From: Pardosa pseudoannulata
Taxonomy: Eukaryota > Arthropoda > Arachnida > Araneae > Lycosidae
Assembly: GCA_032207245.1 (NCBI GenBank)
Contig: CM063498.1
Coordinates: 60,998,536 to 61,062,535 of the forward strand
Reading direction: 5' to 3'
DNA: 64,000 nucleotides
Part shown: in pieces, positions 13,731-25,806 of the stretch
Position numbering within the stretch: the first letter of the stretch is position 1
How the letters are laid out: each line of letters opens with the position of its first letter
Made by a program: the position numbers and the translations under genes
The notes under the pieces: generated by a model
The model's database searches: none
What the model was told of the DNA's origin: nothing
What the model saw: only the letters and a program-made list of their open reading frames with translations

Positions 13731-13911
13731 TTTTGGTTTGGTTTTTGGAGTGCTACGGTCTACTTTTTGCAACACGAGGGCTAATGAGAGCGAGACCTAC
13801 TGCTTAAAGCCGATTCCGAACGGCTACGAACAGCCATGCCATAGTGGGATTCGAACCGACCAACTCCGGTTCCGAAGGCCAGCACCCTAACCATTCGGCC
13901 GTCGTTCGGCA
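13731..13911 (-). mobile_element. tRNA-derived SINE, full length, 11-bp target duplication
   Basis: CACAGTTTTGG is duplicated at 13720-13730 and 13912-13922. On the minus strand the head starts GCCGAACGACGGCCGAATGG and carries an RNA polymerase III B-box close to GGTTCGAATCC (here degraded). The body contains the family core GTTCGGAATCGGCTTTAAGC. The tail is CCAAACC-type. Same family as 16544, 21557, 41703, 43287 and 61827. Confidence 0.93.
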
Positions 13912-13980
13912 CACAGTTTTGGAGAAATCCATGCATTTAAGCATGTAAAGATAATTTTAGGCATAGGTGTATTTTTTCAT

Positions 13981-13984
13981 ATAC

Positions 13985-14061
<77 letters not shown>
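13981..14061. repeat. (TA)n microsatellite
   Basis: About 75 bp of TA dinucleotides with CA interruptions at the left edge. Confidence 0.97.
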
Positions 14062-14063
<2 letters not shown>

Positions 14064-15024
14064 AATTTATACATTTTAGTATACCCACAAAGTATAGATT
14101 TTCTACGTGAACTTTAAATATTTAACTCAAACATTACGAAACGTAAACTTCGATAAGAAGTTCCACTAAAAAAATTTGTTTTCCGACTTGAATTGTAGAT
14201 GTTCATCAAAATATCAAGGTCGAGTTTTTTGATGATTGCAGTATTTTCGCAACGCATATTTTGAATACGACAGAGATGAAAAAAAAATACCTAAGCACTG
14301 ACGCGTAAAGCTTTCTTCCGTTGTCTAAACATTTTCAAGTGTGCAGAGGAAGAACTCACGCAGAAGACGTTGCAGACAAAACAAGAGGGAAAAAGTAAGC
14401 GCAACCCCAAGTGTTACTTTATATACACTCGAAGGTCTCACTTATGAAGATATCAATGAAAAAGTAAATGAAAATTTCTCAAAATCTCTGGAGCAATAAA
14501 TGTCAACACTTGTATAGAAAAAAATACGCTGCGAAAATTACATAAAAATGATATTTACTTTAAAGTTTTTTTTTGTTTATATGTTTGTGTTTTATTAAAT
14601 CAAAAAGTTTCAAAAGGAAATTTAAGAAAAAATATTATATGCAAGAATAATATCGAAATAAATCAGGCAAAAGTATGTAAACAAATTTTCTACCAAAGCG
14701 AGAAATGATAATAAAGCAGAAAAAAATTACGAAAATTCGTAACGATATTTTACAAACAAAAAAGAGTTTATTAAAAATAACACTACGAATTTTCATAAGT
14801 TTTTTTGTTATTACTATCGTTATTTCTCTAGTTGGCAGAAAAACTGGTTGTTTATCTAAAACGCTCAGTTATAATAAAATCATTGAAAAAATTGTGAAAC
14901 GTTTTACTTAAATTGCCGTTCTAGATTGTGTGTAAAAAATAATTTGTTCTGTGGGATTTTATTAGATACATAACTTAAAAAGAAGTCTTAGTACATGTTA
15001 GAAATGCATTTCTTTCTATATGTA
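14062..15024. other. No gene seen; AT-rich
   Basis: The short frames here (for example 14705-14911, rich in Lys and Ile) look like AT-rich chance frames. No repeat was recognised. Confidence 0.4.
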
Positions 15025-15026
15025 TA

Positions 15027-15764
15027 CAGTCAAACCTGTCTATCTCGAATCTCTTGGGAGTAAAAAAAAAATTCGAGATAAACAGGTTTCGAGATACACG
15101 GGTTTTATGAAAATATACTAAAAAAAATTCTTTACACAATACAAAATATTGAAAATTTGAACTACCTTTAGTTATATTTACATGCAAGGGTCTTTTTTAT
15201 TATTATATAGTACTGGGTGGAATTCCAAATTTAGTGGCGACTACGGTTTTCTTCATAGAAGGGTTTTCCTTCAAAAATGACAGAATTTCCTTTTTTTTCA
15301 ATGGTTAAAACATTTAATTTTCTTTCAACACCTGCCATTTTTAGCTCTAAAATTGAGACAGCAAGATGCGAGATGATACTTTAGTTATTAGGATATAGAC
15401 TGAGAACAGTTCTATTTCCAAAAAGAAATTTCTCCCGTCTCCTATTCCCCCCTCCTCAACTACGATCCCTTATTTCAGAGCAGAGAACTCGATTTTAGTA
15501 CAATTCTCACCCAGTCCTCGACCAAACAACCCTCCGAGAGAGAAAACTAGAAATGTATTTCCTGGAAATAGAAACTTGTGCGATTCTCAACCCAATAAGT
15601 TTCTAAACTGGAATGTTGAGTTTCTTATGAAAATTCGAGATAGACAGGTTTGGAAAAAAATAATTTGAGATAGGTTTGGAAAATACCTTAAATTTTTATT
15701 CAAAATTTAGGGAAATTGAAAAAATTCGACATAGATATGTTTTCGAGATAGGCAGGTTTGACTG
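15027..15764. mobile_element. Mariner/pogo-type MITE, 738 bp, TA duplication
   Basis: The ends read CAGTCAAACCTGTCTATCTC and, reversed, CAGTCAAACCTGCCTATCTC, flanked by TA (15025-15026 and 15765-15766). The motif TTCGAGATA with nearby ACAGGTTT recurs several times inside both ends, in inverted orientation, giving layered subterminal palindromes. No transposase remnant was recognised. Confidence 0.9.
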
Positions 15765-15766
15765 TA

Positions 15767-16534
15767 TATACTTCGGTATTTTATATGACTAAAGTCTTTA
15801 ATAAAAACTTACGTTATATAAAATGTAATCAAACATTTAACTCCTGTTTCAACTCTTACAAAATAATAAAACAATAGATCTTAATAGATTATAATGAATG
15901 TAGTAATGAATGTAATGAATGTAAATGAAAAAAATAGAAACATTTTATATGTTGTAAGATGACTTAATTAGAATAAAAATATTAACCAATAACTCAAATT
16001 AAAGTGATCTCAAACTACAATCTGTAGAATAAATTAATTATTCAAGAATCTCTGATAATGAGAACTTCAAAAGTTTGAAGGAAAGTGGAAGTAGGATTAC
16101 ATTACAGCTACTTGTGTGTTCAGTAATAAAATAAAAACATATGTTCTATTCCTCAATAATATATAATTCATTCTATTAGTAAATCTAAATGCTCCTAAAT
16201 GCTAAGTAATGTAAAGGTATAATTGTTAGTGAAATAAAAATTATTTAATATTTTGTTTATGTCACGTGTTCCATATTTTTATTTTTATATAGATACCATT
16301 TTTGTTGTGAAATAATCTTGTAGAAAACGTAGGTATATTTCTGTTAGCTGAGTTTAAGATTGCCAAATATTTCCTCACATAGCAATTTTACACATTATAA
16401 TTGATCTTAAATTGACATAGTCAGCAAAATCTCGTACTAGTTTTAAAAATATCACGTGATGTCACTAGATATACGAGGGACTGCGACCATATTTTCTTTT
16501 ACGAAATGATATTGTTTAGACCAGGGATAACTTG
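15767..16534. other. No gene seen; AT-rich
   Basis: A short GAATGTAATGAATG run near 15893-15925 is the only local repeat noted. Confidence 0.4.
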
Positions 16535-16543
16535 TTATTTCAA

Positions 16544-16715
16544 AGTTTTGGTTTGGATTACTATGGTATATTTTCATATATCAGGACGAATGATATCGAG
16601 ACCTACTGCTTAAAGCCGATTACGAACGGCTAATGACATCCCTGTCCACAGCAGGATTCGAACCGAACTTTGATACCGAAGAGCAATGCCCTGTCCATTC
16701 AGTAATCATTTGACA
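16544..16715 (-). mobile_element. tRNA-derived SINE, diverged, 9-bp target duplication
   Basis: TTATTTCAA flanks the copy at 16535-16543 and 16716-16724. The core TACTGCTTAAAGCCGATTAC and the TTTTGGTTTGG tail identify the same SINE family as 13731-13911. The tRNA-like head is strongly decayed. Confidence 0.85.
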
Positions 16716-16849
16716 TTATTTCAATAGATGCGTATGTAGATATGTTACAAAATACCTTAATTCTTAAGCCTTTGCCGAAATCAATTTAAGTTTCAAGTAA
16801 TTAATTGTTATTCAGACACTTTAAGGCTTAATTCCTGAAAACTTTTTTT

Positions 16850-17912
16850 CCAAATAGACTTAGTTCACTTTGGTTTTCAATACTTCATATATACCTAGAT
16901 AGAAGGTTGTGGGCGAAAGCAGCTAAAATAAATTAAATACGGATCTTTCCTCATTCTCAAAAATTTCCATTTAAATAAACAGATTCTATTCTGACACTTT
17001 GATCTTTCTGGCCTCAAACACACATTTTTCAGAAAGAAATATGTTTTTTTATAGATGCCTAGGATATCCGATACATTTGAATCAAATTTTTGAACGCCAC
17101 CGCATTTTCCGAAAATTACTTCTGAAGTTTAATCTTTGAGTTAGATGCATACAAATAGAAGCTAAAATTTATTATTTGCCAAAGTAAATTTACTTTAACA
17201 TGTTTTGGAGAAAAATACTGAGAAAACACTTCGCAGAATCTCATTTGAATAACATTTTAAAGGAAAATATTGATATCTGATACATTTAATAATAACAAAA
17301 ATTTGTAATGTTTATTTAACATTTTTAACCTGACGCTACGAAGAAGAGATAATATGTGAAAACACAGTATGTAAGGATTTTTATGTTATTTTTACAGATA
17401 CCATCCACAGGAATGTTTCTACCAAAATATTGAAATCACAAGTTTCATTGTTGTTATAGTTGAGTGTGATTAGTTAATACTTACAGAAAAAAAATTCTTG
17501 CTTATTTTCATATTTCAATACTAACACTCAATAAAGTTTGTTACTTGTTTAAAAAGCCGTTATAAATTTACCTCAATTAAACTTCTGTCATTCATGCTAC
17601 GTATATGTTTTAGCATTCGAATTTTCACAGTGTTTAAATAAATACAATCGTCTTTCGATTTATCGACGTTTTTACTCTCGAATTTCTAAATAATTTCTTA
17701 ATATTTATATTAATGAGAGTGCTTTGCCACCTATGCTACTTGGCAGCATGAATAAAAATTATTTATTGCACGTTATGTATACATACTGAAATATATACAG
17801 ATTACTCCCCCCTCCATTAAATCTACCTCGAAAATATCCCTTAATAGCCTTCAATCTTTCCCCCTCTAAACACACACACACACACAGCAAATAATCCTTT
17901 AGCTTCAGTTTT
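16850..17912 (+). repeat. ~1.05-kb repeat, copy A
   Basis: First of four related ~1-kb units (A 16850, B 17913, C 19436, D 22660). Shared landmarks in order are CACTTTGGTTTT, GGCTGTGGGCGA, GATATCCGATACATTTGAA, TTTTTGAACGCCACCGCATT, CATTGTTGTTATAGTTGAG, TTAACATTC-type spacers and CTCCATTAAATCTACCTC, ending in a CA-rich tract. A to B spacing is about 1,063 bp. No coding frame is shared between units. Confidence 0.85.
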
Positions 17913-18912
17913 TCTAAAAGGAATTGATTCCCTTTGATTTTGAACTTATCATATACACCTTGACCCAAGGCTGTGGGCGACAGAGGCTAATATAAAATAA
18001 TTAGTTGAATAACTATCTTTCATTCTAAAAACTACCATTTAAATAAACACTGTTTCATTTTAACACTTTGATCTTTAAGGCCTAAAGGAAACATGCTTTT
18101 AATGGATGCCAGGCATATTCAATACATTTGAATCATAATTTTGAACGCCAGCGTATTTTCTGAAAATTACATCTGAAGTTTAATTTTTGAGTTAGATGCA
18201 TACAAATAGAAGCTAAAATTTATTATTTGCCAAATTAAATTTACTCTAACATGTTTTGGATAAAAATATTGAGAAAACATTTCACAGAACCTCATTTGAA
18301 AAACATTTTAAAGGGAAATGTTGATATCTGATACATTTAATAATAACAAAAATTTATAATGTTTATGTTTCATTTTTAAGACGAAAAAGAGATAATATGT
18401 GAAAACACAACATGTAAGGATTTTTATGTTATTTTTTATAGATACTATCTACAGAAATGTTTCTGCCAAAATATTGAAATCACAAGTTTCATTGTTGTTA
18501 TAGTTGAGTGTGATTAGTTAATACAAAAAAAAATTCTTGCTTATTGCTCATATTTCAATATTAACACTCAATAAAGTTTGTTACTAGTTTAAAAAGTAGT
18601 TAGAAATTTACCTCAGGTAAACTTCTGCCATTGATGATACATATATGTTTTAGCATTCGAATTTTCAAAGTGTTTATTAAAATACAATCTTTTTTCGATT
18701 TGTCGACTTCTTTACTCTCGAATTTCTATATAATTTCTCAAATATTTATACAAATGAGCGTGCTTTGTCCTCTACTCTACTTGCCAAAGTGAGTAAAAAT
18801 TATTAATTGCACGTTATATATACAAACTGAAATATATACAGATTATTGCCCCCTCCATTAAATCTACCTCCGAAATATCCCTTAACAGCCATCCATCCTC
18901 CACCCTCTAAAC

Positions 18913-19392
18913 CAGGGATGGGCCAACTCCGGCCAGTCGGATGGTTTTATCCGACTCGATAGAATTTTAAGTTGCCGGTACTAGGCAAATTAAAAGAAAT
19001 ATATATTTATACATTATATATCCATCTCCTTTTCTGCTTTGCTTAAATATTATATCCCAAATTTATTATCTCAAGCCCAGAACATCAGCGGTCTATTTGC
19101 TTCTTATATGTGAACAAGTGTTTTCGACTTTGAACCTTAGAAAGGATAATTTCAGAAGTAGACTGACAGATGAGCATTTAGCATCGTTCCTTAAAATCAT
19201 TACATTTCTCTAGGAACCTCAGTATAAGGAACTTTTAAAAATGAAATCGCACTTTTATTCATCTCATTAACGTATTTAAACCTTTAGGTACTTGTATATT
19301 GTTTTTAAAATTTTAGAAAAATTTATCCTCGCCCGCCAAATTTATTTTCTTTCGATTTTTGGCCTGCTCTCGAAAAACTTTGTCCATCTCTG
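18913..19392 (+). mobile_element. hAT element, 480 bp, 8-bp target duplication
   Basis: CTCTAAAC is duplicated at 18905-18912 and 19393-19400. The left end reads CAGGGATGGGCCAACT and the right, reversed, CAGAGATGGACAAAGT, resembling the common hAT terminus CAGGGGTGGGCAAACT. It contains the C-terminal remnant of a hAT transposase (19097-19213). The target lies at the edge of a CA-rich tract in repeat copy B. Confidence 0.92.
19097..19213 (+). pseudogene. hAT transposase C-terminal (dimerisation) remnant
   Basis: Translation gives CEQVFSTLNLRKDNF, then RSRLTDEHLASFLKI, ending at TAG 19211-19213. This is the conserved C-terminal block of ZBED/FAM200-type hAT transposases (CEQ-F S-M / R-RLTDEHL). 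A one-base frameshift lies just before it, since SGLFASYM in the previous frame continues the same motif. The catalytic region is absent. Confidence 0.8.
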
Positions 19393-19435
19393 CTCTAAAC
19401 ACACACACACAGAGAATATTTTTTTAGCTTAAGTT

Positions 19436-20386
19436 TTTTAGAAAAGACTTGATTCACTTTGGTTTTGAAATTTTCATATACACCTAGACCGAAGGCTGTA
19501 GGCGACAGAGTCTAGTATAAAATGATTAGTTTAATAACTATTTTTCATTCTTAAAACTACCATTTATATAAACACTGTTTCATTTTAACCCTTTGATTTT
19601 TAGGTCCTCAAACCCACATTTTGTAGAAGGAAATATGTTTTTAATGGATGCCTAGGATATCTGATACATTCGAAAAAAATTTTTGAACGTCACCGCATTT
19701 TCGGAAAGTTATTTCTGCAAATTCAGTCTTTGATTTAGAGGCATACAAATAGCTGCTAAAACATATTATTTGTCAAAGTAAATTTACTGTAACACATTTT
19801 GTAGAAAAATATAGAGAAAACATTTCCCAGAAACTCATTTGAATAACATTTTAAATAGCAGTATTCATATTTGATACAATTAATAATAACAAAAATTGTG
19901 ATGTTTATTTTACATTTTTAAGCTGCCACGAAAAGATCAGTATGTGAAAACTAAACATGTAAATATTTTTATGATATTTTTACGATGCCATCTACAGAAA
20001 CGTTTCTGCCAAATATTGAAATGACGAATTTTATTCTAGAGTTAAGTGTGATTAGTTATACTTACAGAAAATAATATTCTCGTTTATTGTTGATATTTCA
20101 GTATTAACATTCATTTAAGTTTGTTACTAGATTAAAACATCGTTTTAAATTTACCGCCGGTAAACTTCTGTCATAGATGATACATATGTTTTAACAGTCG
20201 AATTTTAAAAGAGTTTAAATGAATGCAACTGTCTTTCGATTCGTCGATAACTTTAATCTCGAAAATTTAAATAATTTCTTGAATATTTATACATACGAGC
20301 GGACTTTTCCCTCTACGTTACTTCCCAGTGTGAATATAAATTATGTATTGTATATTAACCGAAATTTATATAGATTAATACCGTCA
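19436..20386 (+). repeat. ~1.05-kb repeat, copy C
   Basis: Same landmark order as copies A and B, with more substitutions and slightly shorter. It ends where a TTAA-flanked MITE begins at 20387. Confidence 0.85.
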
Positions 20387-20390
20387 TTAA

Positions 20391-21030
20391 CCCTCCGAGT
20401 GGAACACACCGAGGAATAAAGTCTCCAAAAATACGCTAAAGGTTTATTGTGTCAGTGGCCAAAGCGTTCTATGATTTTTTACTTCACCCTTTGTCGACTA
20501 GAATGGAATACGGAAAACCCACCCTTGTTATTGTCCCTTTACTTCCGGTTATAAATAGATATATAAATAGATATTATAGATTGTTAATTTTTAATACACA
20601 TAAAGCTAGTCGAGTCTCGGAGATCATCCCATAAGAAATAATGGATTCTAAAAGTACAAATAAAAATATTCTTTAAGAGACTTATTTATATTTTTTTACG
20701 AAAGTCATCCAAGATATTTAAGTGGTGCAATTAGAGATACATCAGTTACGGCAAACGAAATACTTCGAAATAAAGATTTACAAAGCCATGAAAAGTTATC
20801 AGCGTCTTTGTGCTCCAGGGGGTAGGGGTGCATCCCTCAATAAATGTCAGGGAAAGAGGGGTGCAGTTCCTAAATAATCGACCTGACCGTCCTACCGCAA
20901 AACTCCATAGGGGAAAACACTAGCATAAATGTACATTACATGCATTTTCAGAGGTCGAAAATTGTACGTGACAACAGCTTTGAAGATTTCATCTGTTTTG
21001 CGGATTTGTACTTGCGAACCGCTTAGAGGG
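20391..21030 (+). mobile_element. piggyBac-like MITE (family P1), 640 bp, TTAA duplication
   Basis: TTAA lies at 20387-20390 and 21031-21034. The ends read CCCTCCGAGTGG and, reversed, CCCTCTAAGCGG. Related copies lie at 49529-50175 (same strand) and 35874-36506 (opposite strand). Frames within it are similar between copies only because the DNA is homologous. No piggyBac transposase motif was seen. Confidence 0.9.
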
Positions 21031-21034
21031 TTAA

Positions 21035-21544
21035 ATATATCAAGGAAATAACCCTTATAGACCTCTACCTCCCTCCCCAATCCCATCCGCAAAAAAAGCA
21101 AAATAATCTTCAAAAATCCGTATTTTTACAACTTCTATATTTCGTCTTTCTTTTCTTTTTCCATGTGCCCTAACCATCCAGGTTTCTGTGTGCATTTTTC
21201 GTAACACATTGTTTTTGGGAGTATTCATAAAAAATATCCATAAGATTTCATCTATTTCACATAAACTTAGAAAATAAGCCCAATATAATTAATTCAAACA
21301 CTCGGCTGTCTTCGGCATTATTTCAAATCCTGCTTATGCGTTGTAACGTATCCGGTCCCTGTTTCAGGTGATACGAGGAAGAATCAGGTGTATCTTGAAT
21401 AATGAATTCATTTACACCTCTGCTATATACATCATTTCTATATACACAACAAAAAAACAATTTCAGACCACAGGTATGTGATTCGATACACGTAGGCCTG
21501 AGAAGAGATGTGCAATATCTAAGATCTGTCTCTGCCGAAATATT
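21035..21544. other. No gene seen; unique sequence
   Basis: Nothing recognised apart from the immediate upstream flank of a SINE. The last bases (CCGAAATATTGGTGAT) match sequence beside the SINE at 41703, so the LTR-like repeat may begin here. Confidence 0.4.
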
Positions 21545-21556
21545 GGTGATCCGACG

Positions 21557-21726
21557 GTTTGGTTTGGAGTGCTATGGTCTACTTTTTGCAACACGAGGGT
21601 TAATGAGAACGAGACCTACTGCTCAAAGCCGATTCCGAACGGCTACGAACATCCATGCCACAGTGGGATTCGAACCCACGAACTCCGGTTCAGAAAGCCA
21701 GCACCCTAACCAATCGGTCATCGTTC
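21557..21726 (-). mobile_element. tRNA-derived SINE, 12-bp target duplication
   Basis: GGTGATCCGACG is duplicated perfectly at 21545-21556 and 21727-21738. The B-box region GGGTTCGAATCCC is intact on the minus strand, and the tail ends in CCAAACC. It is inserted near the left edge of an LTR-like repeat whose second copy (41837) also carries a SINE near the same place. Confidence 0.95.
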
Positions 21727-21738
21727 GGTGATCCGACG

Positions 21739-22543
21739 TAAGAAACAATTCGGTAGCTCGCGCGAAAGTTTACTGAAGTAATTAAGTAGAAGGTACTCTC
21801 AATTAGATGTGATAAGTAGAGATTACAACTGGAATTTTTCGAAGAATATCAAAAAGTTAGAGTTCCTAAGGGGTATATGCAATCAATCCTGAAGAGGATT
21901 ATATTAAAAGGAAACCCAAGGCACAGTGTATCGTTCTCAATCTCAGCACGAGATATGTTCCAGGGCGGTATTTTCGCTAAATAAAACTCTCCGATGGAGA
22001 GACTGGTTAAGACGACCTCCGAGGTAGCCGACGCTGGCTACTCTCAAAAGAAAAGATCCCAAGGTGGGATTACAGCTAAGGAAACTCTCCGATAGAGAGA
22101 AAGGTCAAGGCGACCTCCAAATTAGCTGGTTGCTAGCTAACTAACTCCTTCTCTAAAAAATCTCTCGTCTCTTTCTAGGGGAGGGGCCTCTAAGAGAGGG
22201 GCCTCACCCACAATTTCATTATTGGATCATCTAGCGATGACCTCACCTTCAACCAACTGGATTGGTCTGGGTTAAACAATCACCGGCCGCAAACGCAGGG
22301 GTCTCTGGAATTCGTGCCGGCTAGATCCAAAGTCGCAGCAATTCTTTTATAGTTCCGATGGTCATATTTCTGCTGTCAGCCTGGGTGCCGGGTTGTCTGG
22401 TCTAATGTTTCGCTACTATAGGACACAAAAGTCTAGACGTCGCGGTGCCGGGGAAAACAATCCCTTTGTATCCACACAAACGAAGTCCACCTCTCAAAGC
22501 AAAGTTCTTTGATGTCGACACACCGCTACAAAACGCCATTACA
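21739..22543 (-). repeat. LTR-like dispersed repeat, copy 1
   Basis: GC-richer block homologous to 41837-42592. Shared landmarks are CCTGAAGAGGATTATATTA, CTCTCCGATGGAGAGACTGG, GGTTGCTAGCTAACTAAC, GGGGAGGGGCCTCTAAG and a right end of ATTACA (copy 2: GTTACA). On the minus strand it starts TGTAATGGCG and has a TATAAAAG box near 22345, in keeping with an LTR. An internal ~100-bp direct duplication (CTCTCCGAT...GACCTCC) is present in both copies. No internal retroelement region was seen. The left border and target duplication were not resolved. Confidence 0.6.
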
Positions 22544-22659
22544 GCGTATATGTTTGAAAGTACCCTAATTTTTAAACATTTCCTAAAACTAAATCAAATT
22601 TCAACAAATTAATTGTTATTCAGACACTTTAAGAATAACTTCAGTAAACTTCTGAAAAC

Positions 22660-23690
22660 TTTTTTTTTACAAATTAACTTCGTTCACTTTGCTTTTGAAT
22701 TGTTTATATACAACTAGACCAAAGGCTGTAGGCGAAAGTGGCTAGTATAAATAATACTTGAGTCAATTTTCTTCATTCTGAAAAATTTCCATTTAAATAA
22801 ACAACGTTCTATTTTGCCACTTTGATATTTCTGGCCTCAAATACACATTTTTCGGAAGAAAATATGTTTTTAATAGATGCCTAAGATATCCGATACATTT
22901 GAATAAAATTTTTGAACGCCACCGCATTTTAGGAAAATTACTTCTGAAGTTAAATCTTTGGGTTAGACTCATGCGAATAGAAGTTAAAATATAATATTTC
23001 CTAAAGTAAATTTACTCTAACATATATTTTGAAGAAAAATATCGAGAAAACATTTCGCAGAACATTATTTGAATAACATTTTAAAGAGCTGTATTGATAT
23101 TTGATACATTTAATAATAGCAAAAAGTTGTAATGTTTATTTTACATTTTTAAGCTGTCGCTGCGAAGAAGAGATCGATATGTGAAAACTTAACATGTAAT
23201 TATTTTTATGCTATTTTTATCGATACCATCGCACAGAAATGTTTCTGCAAAATATTTAAATGAAATGTTTTAGTTTATAATTGAGTTTGGTTAGTTAATA
23301 GTTACTGAATAAAATTTTGTTTATTGCTGATATTTTAACATTAATAACCAGCAAAATGTGTTACTAGTTTAAAATATCAATATAAATTTACAGCAGGTAA
23401 ACGATATACAGATGTTTTAACATTTGAATTTCAGAAGTGTTTAATATAAGTACAATCGATTTCCGATTTGTCGACATCTTTTATCTTGAAATTCCGAATA
23501 ATTTGTTTGAATTTTTATCATAAAGAGTGCTTTGTCCTCTGGGTAATTTGAGGGCGTGAATAAAAAATCTGTATTACATGTTGACAAAATATTTATACAG
23601 AATAGATTCCCTTTAAATCCACCATGAAAATATACCCTTTCAGCGTGCCCTTCCAAAAAAAGATGTAAAATAATATTTTAGCTTCAATTA
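22660..23690 (+). repeat. ~1.05-kb repeat, copy D
   Basis: Fourth copy, separated from C by a MITE, a SINE and the LTR-like block. It opens with TTGTTATTCAGACACTTTAA, as does the sequence just before copy A, and keeps the landmark order. The most diverged copy along with C. Confidence 0.85.
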
Positions 23691-24022
23691 TTATTTTATG
23701 AATTTGCAACTTCTTTCTTCTGACTTTCTCTTCGTTTTTCCTTGTGACTCACCAATTCTCTTTTCTGCATTTTCAAACACGCAGAGTTTTGGAAATTTTT
23801 AAAAATTATCAAAAAGATCTCATTTATTTCACATAAACAGTAAATAAGCGCAAAATAATTTTAACATAAATAAAATCTGTAAAAATTTTAATCAAAATTA
23901 GTTGTTTGATTTTACCGAAAGAAAGAATAGCAAAATATATGGATAACAGAATAGAAAAATAACATAAATATGTCTAATTTATAAGGAACATTAAAATATT
24001 TTTCTGCATGTTATGTATATAG
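23691..24022. other. No gene seen
   Basis: AT-rich sequence between repeat copy D and the next LTR-like block. Nothing recognised. Confidence 0.4.
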
Positions 24023-24669
24023 TGTAACATCATGGGATCTCGGGTAGCGTGCGGATGTCGAAGTGGTTATGACATGACGTACAGCTTAGAACAATAACAA
24101 CGTTTATTCTTGATTAAAATGGAGTACGAACAAATTTTACAAATGGAAATCACAGAGCTCAAGTGACCTAATGCGGACCTAAAAGTCCCAGGTTCAAGGA
24201 GAACCTAATCAAAAAAACAATCTGCGGACAGGTGCTGACAAATACCGTTGTACAGGGCTGACAAATACCGTTGTACAGGGGTACAGCTGCGTCTCCTTGA
24301 GTCCCACACAAAACTGGAGAAAAGCTTTCCAAAAAAACCAACCTCTACAAGTCAAACCTCCGTTCGTTATCTTCTTGGAACTCATTCAGACGAAAAACTC
24401 ACCCCGCCTGACGTCACCTTTCGCCACGTTCCATTGGGTTTTCCTTCCCGCTTTGCCGTCCTGTACCTTTTGATTGGTTCCTTCGTTGTCGCCTCACAAT
24501 CTGACATTTTGGTGTCGAGTCCAACCTTCCAATCACCTCGGACATCTCAAGGCATGGTCGAAGCGAAAACCCTTTGTAGCATAGTGTCAAAAACCCAGAT
24601 AGAGAGTCGCCTTGGCCTGGACTTTAACAAAACCTCTTTGTGAAGCCAATGGGGTTTAGCGACCTCACA
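24023..24669 (-). repeat. Second LTR-like block with internal ~24-bp duplication
   Basis: A GC-richer block bounded by TGTAACATC on the left and CCTCACA on the right (TG...CA). On the minus strand an AATAAA signal lies near 24105. A ~24-bp segment beginning GCTGACAAATACCG is tandemly doubled at about 24233-24282. The 131-codon frame at 24248-24643 probably only reflects GC content. No exact target duplication was found, so identification as a solo LTR is tentative. Confidence 0.4.
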
Positions 24670-25325
24670 ATAATAAGGGTTAATCAGCTGTTATAATCAC
24701 TTCTGAAACAACGACTGTCCTCAAATACTAGAACCAACAAATTTAAACTTTAAGAAACGACTGGAGAGAAAAAGAAATGTAAAATAAACGTTATATTATT
24801 AACTAAAAGGCAATATTGAGAGAATAAATCATTTCTTCTAGCTTACAAAATAGCAGGAGAACTCGGGGTATCAGTTGATTTATTTTACCACATTTCATTA
24901 ACAAAACATATAAAGAAACATGTAAAATACAATTAATAAAAGAAAACACCTAACATCTGAACAGCAGCCATTCCATCAGTACATTACCTTCTCTCTCCCA
25001 ACCGACTTTGGTCACATGACACAGTCGGTGTTCGAACGGAAGTTCCAATATTTTACTTATAGGCCGTTGGATAAAACCAGTAGTAATGTTTCTTATACAA
25101 CAGATGTGCTATGTCCCTCTCTTGGAGCTTTTTTACTGTTGGAAGCCAAAAATTCTTTAAGTCACATAGGAATTAAAATCAAATTTTTCCTCTAAAGACC
25201 TATTAAACCAATAAGTTACTAAAAAAATAATAAGTCACAAGCAAAGTCAGATTTGCAAAAATATTACTGAAACAGTAACAAGGCACCAACCTCACTGATC
25301 GACCCTTTTTAGGGGGAGAGGGAGT
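24670..25325. other. No gene seen
   Basis: AT-rich sequence. Nothing recognised. Confidence 0.4.
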
Positions 25326-25422
25326 CTAATGAGACTTGGAATCTACTTCATAAGCCGATGCCAAAGGTCTACGAGCACCCATGCCAACAGTGGGTTTCGA
25401 GCCCACGAACTTTTGTACGGAA
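25326..25422 (-). repeat. SINE head fragment, degenerate
   Basis: On the minus strand it keeps CGTGGGCTCGAAACCCAC, a B-box-like segment, followed by GGCATGGGTGCTCGTAG, matching the tRNA-like head and start of the core of the local SINE family. The tail is lost. Confidence 0.6.
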
Positions 25423-25624
25423 AAGAGGAGTTTTATAATGTTAGAATAGAAGGAGTAAATTATTACGGAATATAGGTATATTAATCGAAAACAATCTATT
25501 ATCCTGCATAGAAGTGGTAAGAAAAGAATTTTCAACACCTGAAGAGATGAAATGGGGGTTTGAATAATGTAAAATAAATAACATTTTGATTTAGTACTGA
25601 AGAAAAGTAGCGAAGCAGGGGCTT

Positions 25625-25806
25625 GGTTTTTTTTTTCTGAGCACTACGGTCTACTGTTTTGCTAGACGTTGGATAATGAGACCGGGACCTACTGCTTAAA
25701 GCCGAATCGGAACGACCGCAAAAATCTATACCAGCAGCGAGATTTGAACTCGCAAACTGTGATGACAAAAAACATCTAGCCTACCCATTAGGCTACAGTC
25801 CATCTC
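25625..25806 (-). mobile_element. tRNA-derived SINE, variant head
   Basis: It shares the family core (GGTCCCGGTCTCATTATCC on the minus strand). Its head reads TAGCCTAATGGGTAGGC (A-box-like) and GAGTTCAAATCTCG (B-box-like), different from the GCCGAACG-headed copies. This suggests a subfamily with a different tRNA-like head. Target duplication not resolved. Confidence 0.7.

Larger units (their letters stand above)
17913..19435 (+). repeat. ~1.05-kb repeat, copy B, interrupted by a hAT element
   Basis: Same landmark order as copy A. A hAT element with its 8-bp duplication occupies 18905-19400. Without it the spacing from B to C is about 1,035 bp, close to A-B. Confidence 0.85.

Noticed and set aside
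13374..13784. 136-codon gene
   Set aside because: Its first ~40 codons are the Tc1 transposase tail; it then runs by chance through AT-rich DNA into a SINE.
13731..13911. tRNA gene
   Set aside because: The B-box is present but the acceptor stem and anticodon arm do not form; it is a SINE head with a target duplication. Same for the other SINE copies.
20449..20634. Conserved protein shared with 49594-49794
   Set aside because: The similarity comes from two copies of the same MITE; frames are not equally open and the 36-kb copy encodes nothing comparable.
24248..24643. 131-codon gene
   Set aside because: It lies in a GC-richer LTR-like block with few stops; low-complexity composition and no recognised domain.
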